In this document: piece by piece, positions 1 through 23,400 of the stretch
Layout: every line of letters begins with the position of its first letter
How positions within the stretch are numbered: position 1 is the first letter of the stretch
Source: Liolophura sinensis
Lineage: Eukaryota > Mollusca > Polyplacophora > Chitonida > Chitonidae
Direction: 5' to 3'
DNA length: 64,000 nucleotides
Assembly (NCBI RefSeq): GCF_032854445.1
Contig: NC_088300.1
Location: 68,916,984 to 68,980,983 of the forward strand
The notes under the pieces: model-generated
What the model was told of the DNA's origin: nothing
The model's input: the letters and a program-made list of their open reading frames with translations, nothing else
The model's database searches: none
Made by a program: the position numbers and the translations under genes

Positions 1-378
1 TACATGTACTACAAGTAGAGTAGCTCTCCCACGAGGCCGATTTATCTCAGGACTAGAGGCAGACTTAGTTGTGGACTTACTGCAGTCCTGTATAATCGGG
101 GGGTTAGTCTTGGCTGTTCGGGAATGAAAGAGGACCAAGGTACGAGTAAATCAGGACTATAGCAGGACTACAGTAATATACTGCCATGACTTCTTCCCGA
201 TTAACCTCGACCTTTCTACGACCAGACCAGAGTGAAGTAAGAGTGTAGTAGAATAGAGGCACGACCTGTACGACTGCTCCACGAGTAGTATGACTTCTCA
301 CCGATATTAGACATTAGGCAAATGTCTGATCATTTGATAATGAGATTCTACAACAGACACATGAGTATTGCACGGCAA

Positions 379-1300
379 CAGTGGGACATGACTCACAGTC
401 TTATGTTCACTGTCGAATCTTCTCAACTTACTTACTGTCTGATGTTTACTGTTGAATCTTTCAAACTAACTGACTGTCTAATGTTTGATGTAGTAATTTC
501 TCAACCAATTCACCCTCTGATGTTTAGCCTACTGTTGAATTGTCTCATCTCACTGACAGTCTTATGTTCAGAGTCGAATCTTCTCAACTTACTTACTGTC
601 TGATGTTTACTGTTGAATCTGTTAAACTAACTCACTGTCTAATGTTTGATGTAGTAATTTCTCAACCAATTCACCCTCTGATGTTTAGCCTACTGTTGAA
701 TTGTCTCATCTCACTGACAGTCTTATGTTCAGAGTCGAATCTTCTCAACTTACTTACTGTCTGATGTTTACTGTTGAATCTTTTAAACTAACTCACTGTC
801 TAATGTTTGATGTAGTAATTTCTCAACCAATTCACCCTCTGATGTTTAGCCTGCTGTTGAATTGTCTCAGCTCACTGACAGTCTTATGTTCAGAGTCGAA
901 TCTTCTCAACTTACTTACTGTCTGATGTTTACTGTTGAATCTTTCAAACTAACTGACTGTCTAATGTTTGATGTAGTAATTTCTCAACCAATTCACCCTC
1001 TGATGTTTAGCCTACTGTTGAATTGTCTCAGCTCACTGACAGTCTTATGTTCAGAGTCGAATCTTCTCAACTTACTTACAGTCTGATGTTTACTGTTGAA
1101 TCTTTTAAACTAACTCACTGTCTAATGTTTGATGTAGTAATTTCACACCGACAGCCTTATGTTCAGAGTCGAATCTTCTCAACTTACTTACTGTCTTGTG
1201 TTTACTGTTGAATCTTATCGACTCATTCACTATCTTATGTTTACTTTCGTGATTTCTCAACTCACTCACAGTTTTATGTTTACTGTCGAATCTTCTTAAC
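379..1300. repeat. 161-bp higher-order tandem array
   Basis: About five near-identical units with an exact 161-bp step (corresponding points at 379, 540, 701, 862, 1023), then degenerate units to about 1300. Each unit is made of four diverged submonomers of about 40 bp sharing TCT(G/A)ATGTTT and ACTGTTGAAT. The repeated open frames are not genes: 161 is not a multiple of 3, so no frame runs through the array. Confidence 0.93.
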
Positions 1301-4300
1301 TCTCTTTAATACTGTCTGAATTTTATAAGGCATGTCAGGTGTATCAGGTACCCGAAATGTAGTCCATAATCACTAGCAGGATAAGAAAAACACATTTGGC
1401 CCTAAATGTCGAAATTAACATTTCAATAGCACTGCTGATGTGAGGTATGTAATGGTTGAGTACTCAACTTAGGAATACCCTCACCATCGCGCTCAGCGGT
1501 ATCCGTGCTCAAATGATCGTTCTTAACCGTGTCACGGCCCCTACACATATAACTCCTCACCCCTTCCTTCTTGCTCCACCACTCTTCATCGCATCTCGAT
1601 CACGCACAACAGAAAACATACCCGCAGACTTTATAGTACGCAAGTGGATATTGATAGTGGATATTTCATCACATAAAAGCGAAGTTGAAGCAGGTCAGAA
1701 CTGCGGGTCCTAGGAGGCCGGGCCGGTTTTGCTTTCTTTCATGGAATATATATATATACATGATGTAAAACAAAGTTTCAAAGAGTGTGACAAGACATTC
1801 AAGCATTGTCTATAATTTCATTAACTTGTGCTGTTTAATGATAGTACATACTACCACATATGCATAAGCTGCTTTTGAGACAATAACCACAGAGCCAATT
1901 TGCCCCGCTAAATTGTGAGATCGGCACAGTTGTACATCATATAGGTTTTGTGTTGACATTTAATATAACCTGTTATCTATTTAATATTAAAAACTACTCG
2001 CATCACGTTAAGTCGCTGTTACGGACAAATAACTAATGTGACGATTCTGTGCGCATGTCACCCTAGATGTTATACCTGTAACTGACAGGCTGTAGAGAAA
2101 GCTTTCCTAGGGGTAGATGTGATCGCTCTGTTGTGGGAGATACTTCGTCTTAATTTAGACGTCAGCATTCCGGTCTGGTATTCAAACATGTGAGTAGTCA
2201 GTTCATTACATTAACAGTCGTTCGCTCCCGTGGAGACTCCATTGTAGCAAGAACAGCTTTTTATCACAAGCACTGTTTAGAATATATTAACATGCTTGAT
2301 GTTAAAGGTATTGTATTGCGACCGTTTACAGATTTTTGTGTTAACACCCGGGTCTATGCGAGTAAAAACTGTGCAAGGTCACGTGAAATTGAGACACAGT
2401 GCTGTAGAATACGTCAATCTATACACCCTATCGAAAACAGGACTGGGAGCTATTCGTGATCTTTAAAAGACTTTTAGGGTTAATATCACTCTGAAGCATG
2501 TAAGTACGACGTAAACACGTGCATCGTTGAAATGTGGGTTACGTTCTGTCATACGAAGTGATAAATGTCGCTCTTCCATGCAGTTTAGGTTTAGGTTAGG
2601 CTTATTTTCTAAAATATACCTGTCTATGTCGCATAGGGTGCACGTATATGTAAGTGTTTTTTTGTGACATTCACTTATTTTTTTAGTGCACATCAATGAA
2701 TGTTTTTCAGGTTCAAATCCTTGCAATATATTTAATCAACAGCTATAGATTGATGTTCCCCAGTGTATTTTCTGAATTACACGAGCGCTTGCTCTGTGCT
2801 ACAAGAGATCCTATTTTTTAATGCAACAAATACCCAGGCCAGGTTTTCTTCTACAAGCAGGAGTATTGATTAATTTCTTCCTCTTGAAAACAATCCAATG
2901 GTCTTATGAATGATCCTGATAATTGAGCGTCGGTCGTCCGCAAATAATTGAGCTGCCTTTGGCCAAAAACAAATCACGAACTGCACACAAACAGCGAAGA
3001 TGTCTTTTGTGGCTGAGATCAAGGTATAATATGGCAATCATCTAAATTGTATCGCGTACAACGTTTGCCTCAACCAGTGTTTTCTGTTTCACACTCTGTC
3101 TGACCAGTACGGGAAAAGACTCTAGTGAATAGTAGAAAAAGCGTTCCCATTTTATTGTTGACCTGTTGAAAGAAGGGTTATATTGTTATATTTATACAAG
3201 CACCAGAAAACGTGACACATATTGTATAAAACTTAAGGACAGTGATTGTATTCATGGTACAAGCGCCAGTGAACCTGCCCCAAATCTCATAAATAAAGCA
3301 TCCTTAAACATTAGATGAAACGCAAAATATGAACTGTGCTTTTCGACGGATTGTACTTGATATCATTTGGTCTACTGAGGAGCACCTAGGTCAATCACCA
3401 GACAATCAGATGGTCTTGCACAGGGCGATAGATCCAGAATAATGGATGGCAAGCTCGAGTTTGTCGTTAATAAACAGTCAGTGTTGTGGATCAGTATCAT
3501 CCCAAATGCATAGAGCTTCAAATATTTCTTTCTAAACACATACGCTTAACAATATATATGCTAAGTCAATATGCCGATTTGCGGGCGCACTAACCTTTTT
3601 TTTATTAGCTTTAGAGACTTCCGTTTTAGGCATACAGTATTGTTGTAGAACCTGTATAGAAAAGGTGTAACGGCCCAGGACACTAGGGTCAAAGTTTCTA
3701 AAATAGTGCTACAAGTACAAATTATTTTGTGCAGTCTATATACTTATAATAATGCGGTGGATTTGCTGCTTTATGATTTGTAGATATATGTTCACTTCAC
3801 CCGGCCACCGTCGTAAAACGAAATATTCTTGGGTTTAATACGCGTAAACTGTCAACTGTTCTAGCGCTCAAGCAAATATAGCCTTTAAGTGGTAATTATC
3901 AATATCTTTACAAAGATTATTGTGACATAAAGGCATTGTGAACATTCACGAAAAAGATTATATATTTAAATAGGGTCAGTGAAAGAAAATCGCTTCTCGC
4001 TTTTTCTAAGATAATATAAAAAACTACGTCACAGTGAGTTAATTCCAGAGCATCGACGACCGTGTTGAAATCTGATGGTTACACGTATCCGGTGAAATCC
4101 AGCTTCTTGTCAATTTACCTCACTTAGGGCTTTGTTCTAACTATTAAACAGCTTAAATAGAAACAAGTCACGTGTTAGAGGTGACTGGTCTAGAATTACC
4201 CAAAATGCCATCCCATTTATTAAACAGATGAAAACAATCCAGGAACCAGGCCTCGGGGATACTTAGTCAACTAAGAGAATAGTGATTGAAACATGTATAT

Positions 4301-5375
4301 AATAAATAAATATAAAAAATATGTAAGACAATTTTTTTTCTCTATAGATGACTGCAAGCTGTCCTTGGAGTTCTAACCAGTCACTGAACATGTCAGCCTA
4401 TCTGATCCCTACTTTTTAAGAATGACACTTCCTATCGCAGTACTCACCCCGGTGCCTAGCTAAATACACAACCACATACACAATATATACACGTGCGCAC
4501 ACGATAGACGCTTTGGAATGTTCGTGATCAAATACACATGGATTCTGTGTTCTAGTCGTCGAAGTGGTTCAACAGAAGCACGCTTGCGTCTTGTGAATAG
4601 ATTTTGGACCTGGATACAGAGAGGATATGCACACAACTATAGAAGTTAGCCATGCAAACATTGGCCTTTTTTATTATAATTTGTCTGTCTATTTTCAACT
4701 AATTCTTTTATCCTAGTTTTTATTTAAACAACTGGTACAAATGCACTGTTGCATTTTATTCATCCCTTTCGAGCTCATGATCCCGGTGCTTTTAGAGCCT
4801 AGAATTGTGGGCGTTTCTGTAAAACTTTTTCAGCCAAGTAAAGTGCCATGGTTTCTCTCAGGCTTCGTTTTCTTCCACCCATAAACAAGGACAAAGCATC
4901 ATCCACCGCAAATTACGTCTTGATAGTGTGATTTTTATGTGATCGTTAAGACATAAATAACTGAATCAACCAAAATCACACTTCAGATATACGTGATATG
5001 GTTCAATGCCCAGCTATAACACACACCAGAAGTTACCGCATGTCTACTTCACGTTTTGCGGACTGGTTTTCTTTGGCCAAGTTTTGCCCTGGAGTTGACT
5101 CAACGAAAATATATCTATATACATAGCTTGTCGGGTGTTGTTCAGAAAGCTGTATCACTTTGTGTAAATGGTAATGCATTCGTGCCAGTTTTGAAAAGAT
5201 ATGTACACTTAATAAGAATCTGAAGTGTCTGTTTTGTACGGGACAGTTCTTATCTGTTCACACACCCGTGTATATTAGTACGCCATTACTATATCACTGT
5301 ACATCACCCCAAAAGCACTTTGCCTACTAGCTACATGGGGTTTTTCATTTTATGATTTTCCAGTGTGTTAAAAAG
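1301..5375. other. Unassigned sequence upstream of the MCO gene
   Basis: I see no gene, known transposon or array here. Short frames at 1456-1713 and 2190-2459 lack recognisable motifs. A TATATTAG at about 5270 could serve as a TATA element for the MCO gene, but this is a guess from position only. The first 378 bases of the window are similarly unassigned. Confidence 0.5.
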
Positions 5376-16721
<11,346 letters not shown>

Positions 16722-16829
16722 CTTTATTATAGCAATCTTTGAACTATAGACCTTATACAGATATGTGTCAGATATGTACCTGATGGGAAAGTGAACGCAT
16801 TTCAAGGAACACAGTTTTTAAATACATTT

Positions 16830-17740
16830 ATGCAAGGAACAGAATTGGGCAGAACAGAGTAGTAACAGATAGACAACAAAATGGGCAGACTTGTGAGATA
16901 AGATCATTTAGTAAAAATGACAAATTAATTCAGATTAAGATGTTAAACCTAAACTAAAATATCTTATGAATTCATTGTTTGTAATGAATATATGTTAAAA
17001 CAATTCTAACCCGCTAAGGTGGGGGTGAAAAAAGGCCAAGATAGGATACAAGAAAACAACAGAGTAGGTAAAGCCCTCCAAGGGAGAGGAAGGTGGGATT
17101 TCGGAAATTAACCTTATCGTGCAGCATGCACGTACGTCCTTCTCGTTTCACGTCCAAACAGAATATGACCCCGAAAGAGTATCACGCCCCCACGAGACAA
17201 TCGTATATATGTAAATATAACCATGGTAGCGCGAGCTAACCTGTAACGAGCTCGTGCATTAGCACATAGGGTCATACAGTGTATATACATTTGATAACGG
17301 GAGACAACTTTTAAGCCAGATCAAAGCCAATGAGAAAATCATGCGTGAATTTAAAAGTACACTGTCCCAACATAAAAGCTATTATAGCTGTGCAGTAATT
17401 GGTATTTATGTAAGGAACAGAAATGGCCCTATAGGCGGCTAGTAACATAGACCACAAAATGGGCAGATTTGTATTATAATGTCATTTAGTAAAAATGACA
17501 AATTTATTAAGATTAAGATATTAAACTTAAACTGAAATATCTTATGAAGCCAATGAGAAAATCTACTTGCGTTAATTCAATAGTACACTGTCCCAGCCTA
17601 AAAACTATTATAGCTGTGCTGTGACTGGTCGGGCTCGGTCGATACGGCGACGCAACCGCAGGGAACTCGAGCAGATACGACGATGCAGATCAGCAGAGTG
17701 TCACGATAATCTCTATTTATAGCTGTGCTGTGGCTGGTAG
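16830..17740 (+). repeat. Local duplications downstream of the MCO gene
   Basis: Sequence at 16835-16985 recurs at 17400-17548 (both with AAAATGGGCAGA, ATTTAGTAAAAATGACAAAT and AAATATCTTATGAA). A second pair is 17317-17402 and 17546-17628 (AGCCAATGAGAAAATC, AGTACACTGTCCCA, TATTATAGCTGTGC). The step in the second pair is 229 bp. No coding potential seen. Confidence 0.82.
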
Positions 17741-19080
17741 ATAAAAATTAAAGTATCTCTTATTGATACCAGTCATGCATATCCTAAACTGCTTGAAAAG
17801 ACTATCATTATGTTAGTCAAGTAACTAGCAAATCTTCCGACAACTACTAACATAAAACTAAACATAAAGGTGCAAAATTTAGACAAATTTATATATAAGA
17901 GCCTAAGTAGATTATCTTGAATGGTTGCGACTGAAGTTTTCTCCATTTTATCTGAAGGACACATGCCCCAGCCCATTGTCGTAATACAGCGAATCGTTAT
18001 GAAGGCTACTGACAGGATATTATCTTGTTTTTTGGTGAAGATCTTACCCATTAAAACTGAAATGATTATTGAACAATGTACTACATAGTTTCAGTTATTA
18101 TTTCGCCCTTTTCTTTAAGGAAAATCTGGCACGATTACAGTGCAGGCTGTTTTCCGAGAATCGGGTTTGACATTTTCATCACATGTTGACTACCAAAATG
18201 AAAATAGGGCGAGAGGCGAAACATTTTGCAAAGACAGATGGGACATTCTATCCCCTGAATTCAGAGTATTTGGCACAGATAGTGTTACAAGCGATACATC
18301 AAAGCGATTCTACCCTACAGGTTTAGTTTAAATATTATTCAAATAATATTAAAATACAATCAAAAATCCTGTTTGATATTTTAATTTAAATGATGCATTC
18401 TGTTTTATGCTCGATTCCTGTTTATGTATGTATTGATTAACTTGTATATTTATTTGATTGGTGATTTCATTACATTCAAGAATATTCAACGTTTAGAAGG
18501 ACATCGGTTAGATTTATATCAATGCCGAACAACAGTCTAAAATTTCGAGCTCCCGATCCAGTTCACCACCAAAACTGCTTAAAGTAGTTCTTAGTACAAG
18601 GCTGCTTGGTGGACAGCAGCTCTGTCAGCCACCATAGGGATATATCGCTTGTGTAACAGAAAAAATGATAAAAAGTTATGCTTTTCAAGCTTTCTGGGAA
18701 ATACTATCGATGTGCTCAGCCTAACCCGGATTGTCAGCTATAACCCTCATAATAACCTAGCCACCCTCAGGTACATATAAAGTAAGAACTTACAACTCAC
18801 GTCACATAAGGAGAACCACTCATGTAAAGACAACAGTTTTGAGGAGTGTTATAAACTGACGGCAGAAAGAAACTTTAAAACTCATAAATTGAAATTGAGA
18901 AATCTCAGAAACGTTTTCAGAGAATTAGGTCTGTTTAACCCACTAAAAATCCAAGCATTTTCCCATATGGGGAAAGCTACATGCAAGCCCATACCAATCC
19001 GTTGCAACAGAAAGAGAAAAGTTCTAAAACCACGTGACCAGTGAACGAGCCGAAATCGCAAGGTCAAAAAGTGTATAAAA
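17741..19080. other. Unassigned interval, one weak exon-like frame
   Basis: Mostly without features. The frame 18120-18331 (+) has a pyrimidine-rich stretch and AAG just before it and reads KSGTITVQAVFRESGLTF and onward. No family is recognised and no partner exons are visible, so it is not called as a gene. Confidence 0.4.
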
Positions 19081-19288
19081 CGTTGAAGCCAGTATGCCAG
19101 ACTTGCACAGCGTTTAAACACTGTAGTGCCCGTAGTGACTCCAGAACAACGCGAGAGGGCCCTGGGTATGGTAGCTATGGGAGCCACCCATGCTGACATT
19201 GCAAGAACTTTTGGCTGTTCTCGTGTAACCGTTACAAATCTGATGCAGCGTTAGGAAGCCCAAGGAAGACCGGTACTTGTATGCCTTG
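19081..19288 (+). pseudogene. Tc1 transposase, N-terminal half, interrupted
   Basis: In-frame TPEQRERALGMVAMGATHAD, then IARTFGCSRVTVTNLMQR, followed by a stop: the first helix-turn-helix of a Tc1 transposase. The sequence breaks at 19288, where the LTR begins. Its C-terminal part resumes at 25040. Confidence 0.85.
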
Positions 19289-20294
19289 TGTTACGGTATT
19301 GAAAACAGCAACAGAAAACAGACTCAGTGACTCAATATTACAGTGTAAACAATGCTTTATATATAAAATGAGACGTACAGTTTACAGACAGTTCAACAAC
19401 AGCAACATAAAAAAACATACACATCAGTATTACCGGTCTTTACAAGTTTCCAGTTCACCTTTGTATCCCAAGGAATGTATTCCAGGAAATCCAACGTAAA
19501 GACCATGGGATAAACACACAAGTCACAAATTGTCCCAGACAGGTACTTCGCCAGGTTAGCGAACGCGAACACAGGTTACACAGAACTGGAACAGTCAAGC
19601 CTTTGAATGACGTCACACCCGCAGAGCACAACACAGGGTAAATACAGGCATGGAGGTATAATCCACTTCAGATCAGTCACAGCTCCCGCAGAAGCTCACA
19701 AACGAGCCGTTCAGAGACGTCGAGTAATGTCACCTTGTGGCAGAACGAACGTCCTTTGCAAAACTGAAAACTTCAGTTTAGAGTCCTTGACGACCTTGTC
19801 GGTCAGGTGAGGTCAGCGTGTTAAACAAATTACACAGTCAACACTGTATAATCATAATAAAGATCCGAACACCAATAAACGTGACTTCCGCAGAAATTCA
19901 CATAAACCAGACATCAGTACTACTGTGGTACACAAACGGTGCCGGCATAAAAATCTGTCCTCCCAAATGAAACTGGCATCACCAGCTCATATAAACATAA
20001 TGGACTCGATACGAGAGCGTCGCACACTCTCCTGGCTCCCAGTGGATGCAGCAAAAATACCTCCACTCTGCACAGAAAACACGGCTTATATACGTGCCAG
20101 GTGGATTCAACTATTTTTAAACACAGAGTTTAACAGCCAATGAACAGCCAGTTAAATAAACAGAGCATTGAACACGGTGCTTTCGGCCAGGTTCGCGCTG
20201 TACATATATAACAGGGCCTGTTATGCTTATAACATATAATACCAAGGTCCGCAGACTAACAGTACATGAAAACATTAAATAGTCATACATAACA
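19289..20294 (-). repeat. 3' LTR (complete, 1006 bp)
   Basis: On the minus strand it begins TGTTATGTATGAC directly after the polypurine tract and ends ACCGTAACA, giving TG...CA ends. It is the only full LTR. Positions 19289-19965 align with 24362-25039; 19966-20294 has no counterpart in the other LTR. Confidence 0.9.
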
Positions 20295-20305
20295 CCCCCA
20301 CCCTT
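20295..20305 (-). other. Polypurine tract
   Basis: Minus-strand AAGGGTGGGGG immediately upstream of the LTR TG. It is the expected plus-strand primer site for LTR elements and defines the inner edge of the 3' LTR. Confidence 0.8.
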
Positions 20306-20408
20306 CAGGAAAAGAAAGTTTTGCATAAAACTTTCTTTAACATATTCATAGTTATGAATAATAATAACGTTTACCACAGTCTTTAAAAACAAAGCTGCAG
20401 AAAACCAA

Positions 20409-23400
20409 CTAGACTCGTGACAAACAATCAGCAATCACATTATCTTTCCCTTTTATGTGTCTAATCTCTAGATTAAATTCTTGCAAAAGCAAACTCCACC
20501 GTAACAATCTTCGGTTTTTACCTTTTAGTTTGTGCAAAAAGGTTAAGGGATTGTGATCTGTATACACAACAATGGGGTAACTTGATGAAGTCATATATAC
20601 CTCAAAATGCTGTAATGCTAGAATCAAGGACAGACACTCCTTTTCTATTGTCGAATAATTTCTCTGGCACTTGTCAAATTTGCGAGAAAAAAAACATACA
20701 GGGTGATCAACATGATCTGTTTCATTTTCTTGTAACAAAACTGCCCCAGCAGATATATCACTAGCATCAACAGCTAGCTTAAATGGTAAATTAAAATCAG
20801 GTGCTACAAGTATGGGGCCGCTGCTTAGCATGGCCTTTAATCTATCAAAAGATCTCTGACACTCAATGGACCACAAGAATTTAGCACCTTTCTTTAACAG
20901 CTGAGTTAATGGCTCACTAACAAATGAAAAGTTCCTACAGAACTTTCGATAATAACCTGCCATGCCCAAGAAACGCTTTAACTCTCTCTTACAACTTGGC
21001 ACTGGAAAACAAGAGATAGCAACTCCACTAGTATGTACAACATTGAGATCAGTGCTATCTCTGTCTACATATGGCTTTAACATGTTAATGTGACAAAGTT
21101 GTCTAGATTTGCGCCGATCAGGAGTGAAAATAATATAATTAAGATCACTTAGCCTCTTGTCTACTACATAAGGTCCAAAATAACGAGCCTCAAGTGGCTT
21201 ACCACTAACTGGAAGTAAGGCCAATACCTTCTGACCAACTTCAAATCTGCGTCTTACTGTTTCTTTGTCATACTTAGTTTTCATACTCTTCTGAGAAGCT
21301 GTAAGATTCTCTCTGGCTAACTCACATACTCTGTTGAGCTTAGTACGAAAACTTGACACATACTGTAATAGGTTAACATTGTCACTATCACCAGACACAA
21401 ACTTTTCCTTGAACAACTGTAGTGGACCACGCACAGTATGGCCAAACACGAGCTCAAATGGACTAAATCTAAGTGACTCTTGTACAGACTCTCTTACAGC
21501 AAACATTAACAAAGGTACACCCTCGTCCCAATCTTTCCCTGTCTCAAAGCAGTAAGTTCTTATCATACTTTTCAGTGTCTGATGGAATCTCTCTAGTGCT
21601 CCTTGACTTTGTGGGTGATAAGCTGAGGATTTATACTGGCTAATACCTAGCTCATGCATAACTTGTTGGAACACACCAGACATGAAATTTGAACCCTGGT
21701 CTGACTGTACTGACTTAGGCAGACCAAACATGGTGAAGAACTTAACTAAAGCCTTAATTACAGTCTTGGCAGTAATATTCCTTAGTGGAATTGCCTCAGG
21801 GAAACGAGTTGAAGTACACATTATGGTTAACATATACTGATTTCCAGACTTTGTCTTAGGTAGCGGACCAACACAATCTATTAAGATTCTACTGAATGGC
21901 TCACCAATTGCAGGAATAGGCCTCAAGGCTGCCTTGGGGATTGTCTGGTTAGGTTTCCCCACTAACTGACATGGATGACAAGACCTGCAAAATTCAGTAA
22001 CATCTTTCCTTATTCCTGGCCAATAAAAATGACTGAGAATCTTATGATAGATCTTATTAACACCTAAATGACCTGCTAACGGCGTTTCATGCGCTATGGT
22101 CAGTATGTCTTTACGATAAGGCTTGGGCACAACTACCTGATGCTTAATTGCCCATTCATCCTCCAACGAAACATCGGGAGGCCTCCACTGCCGCCTCAAT
22201 ATGCCAGACTTGACATAATAGTAGCATGGGTCAGGTAAAGATTCACCATCTTTAGCTGCATCATTAAACAAGCAAGAAATACTTGGATCACTGTGTTGTT
22301 CAGCAATCAACTCAGTCCTACAAAATGGCTGATCACCACTAACAAAATTAGTATCTACTTCCTGCTGGCTGTCTAATTTGGAAGAATCTTCATCGAAAAT
22401 GTTGTTGAGAAAAGTCTCACTCAAATCAACAGTACTACCCTGGTCTGTACTGACTTTTCTAGACATAGCTCTTGTAACAACACAGGACGGATATAAACCC
22501 GCTATCTCGCTTTCAACTGGCTCTGTGACTGAATTCAGAGAAGGCTTATCAACCATTAAGGGATCAACAGTAAATTTATCATGTGCCAAGTCATTTCCCA
22601 ACAACAAATGAATACCCTCAAAAGGTAATGAAGGCTTAATGCCTACCCTGACAGGTCCAGATATCAAATCTGATGACAAATAAATATCATGAAGGGGAAC
22701 ACTGACAAAGTCACTAGACTCTACACCTCTAATAAGGGCACGAACCCCAGAGTATGACTCTTCAGAAAAGGGCAGAGTATTCATCAACAACAGAGACTGA
22801 GATGCCCCAGTATCCCTTAATATCTTTATAGGGGTAGCCCCAGACATGTCGCTTCTAAGCGACACTGAACCAGAATTGATAAACGGAGCGAAGCTATCCA
22901 TAGAGCATTTGGGAATCTTATCCAATCCCATATCAGCTAACTCAGATCTGCTTTTAACTGCTGACGTAACTTCCGGCAATGTTTTGTGCATTGCAACACA
23001 AAGACCTGTGGGCTTAGACTCATTCTGAGCTTCCCGTCTCCTTTTCAACGTGTAACATTCACTCATCACGTGACCTACCCGCTTGCAAAAATTACAAGTG
23101 ACCCTATTTCGAGGACTACCATTCCAATCTGAACTACGTGAACCATGAGCTGTAGAACCATTGGAGCCTGGTGTAGAACTCTTCTGTGTAGAGCTACCTC
23201 TACCTGTTGCATGTGACTGGGTATTTCTACGTGTAAATGAATTAAATGGCTTACCCGTGTATGTAACCTTATGTGTCAAAGAATAATTATCAGCTAAACT
23301 GGCTGCCTCTTCAAGTGTACTCGCCTTCTGCTCATCAACGAACACCTTTACATCATTATGAATACAACGCTTGAACTCTTCTACCAGCACAAGCTGACGC

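Noticed and set aside
322-1211. Five overlapping frames of 62-93 codons with a repeated peptide (LMFTVES..LT), like a repeat protein
   Set aside because: They are the same frame read in successive 161-bp units. The step is not a multiple of three and every frame ends in each unit, so the array is non-coding.
19289-19300. A target-site duplication for the LTR element
   Set aside because: The bases outside the two LTRs do not match, and the right LTR is truncated, so none is expected to remain.
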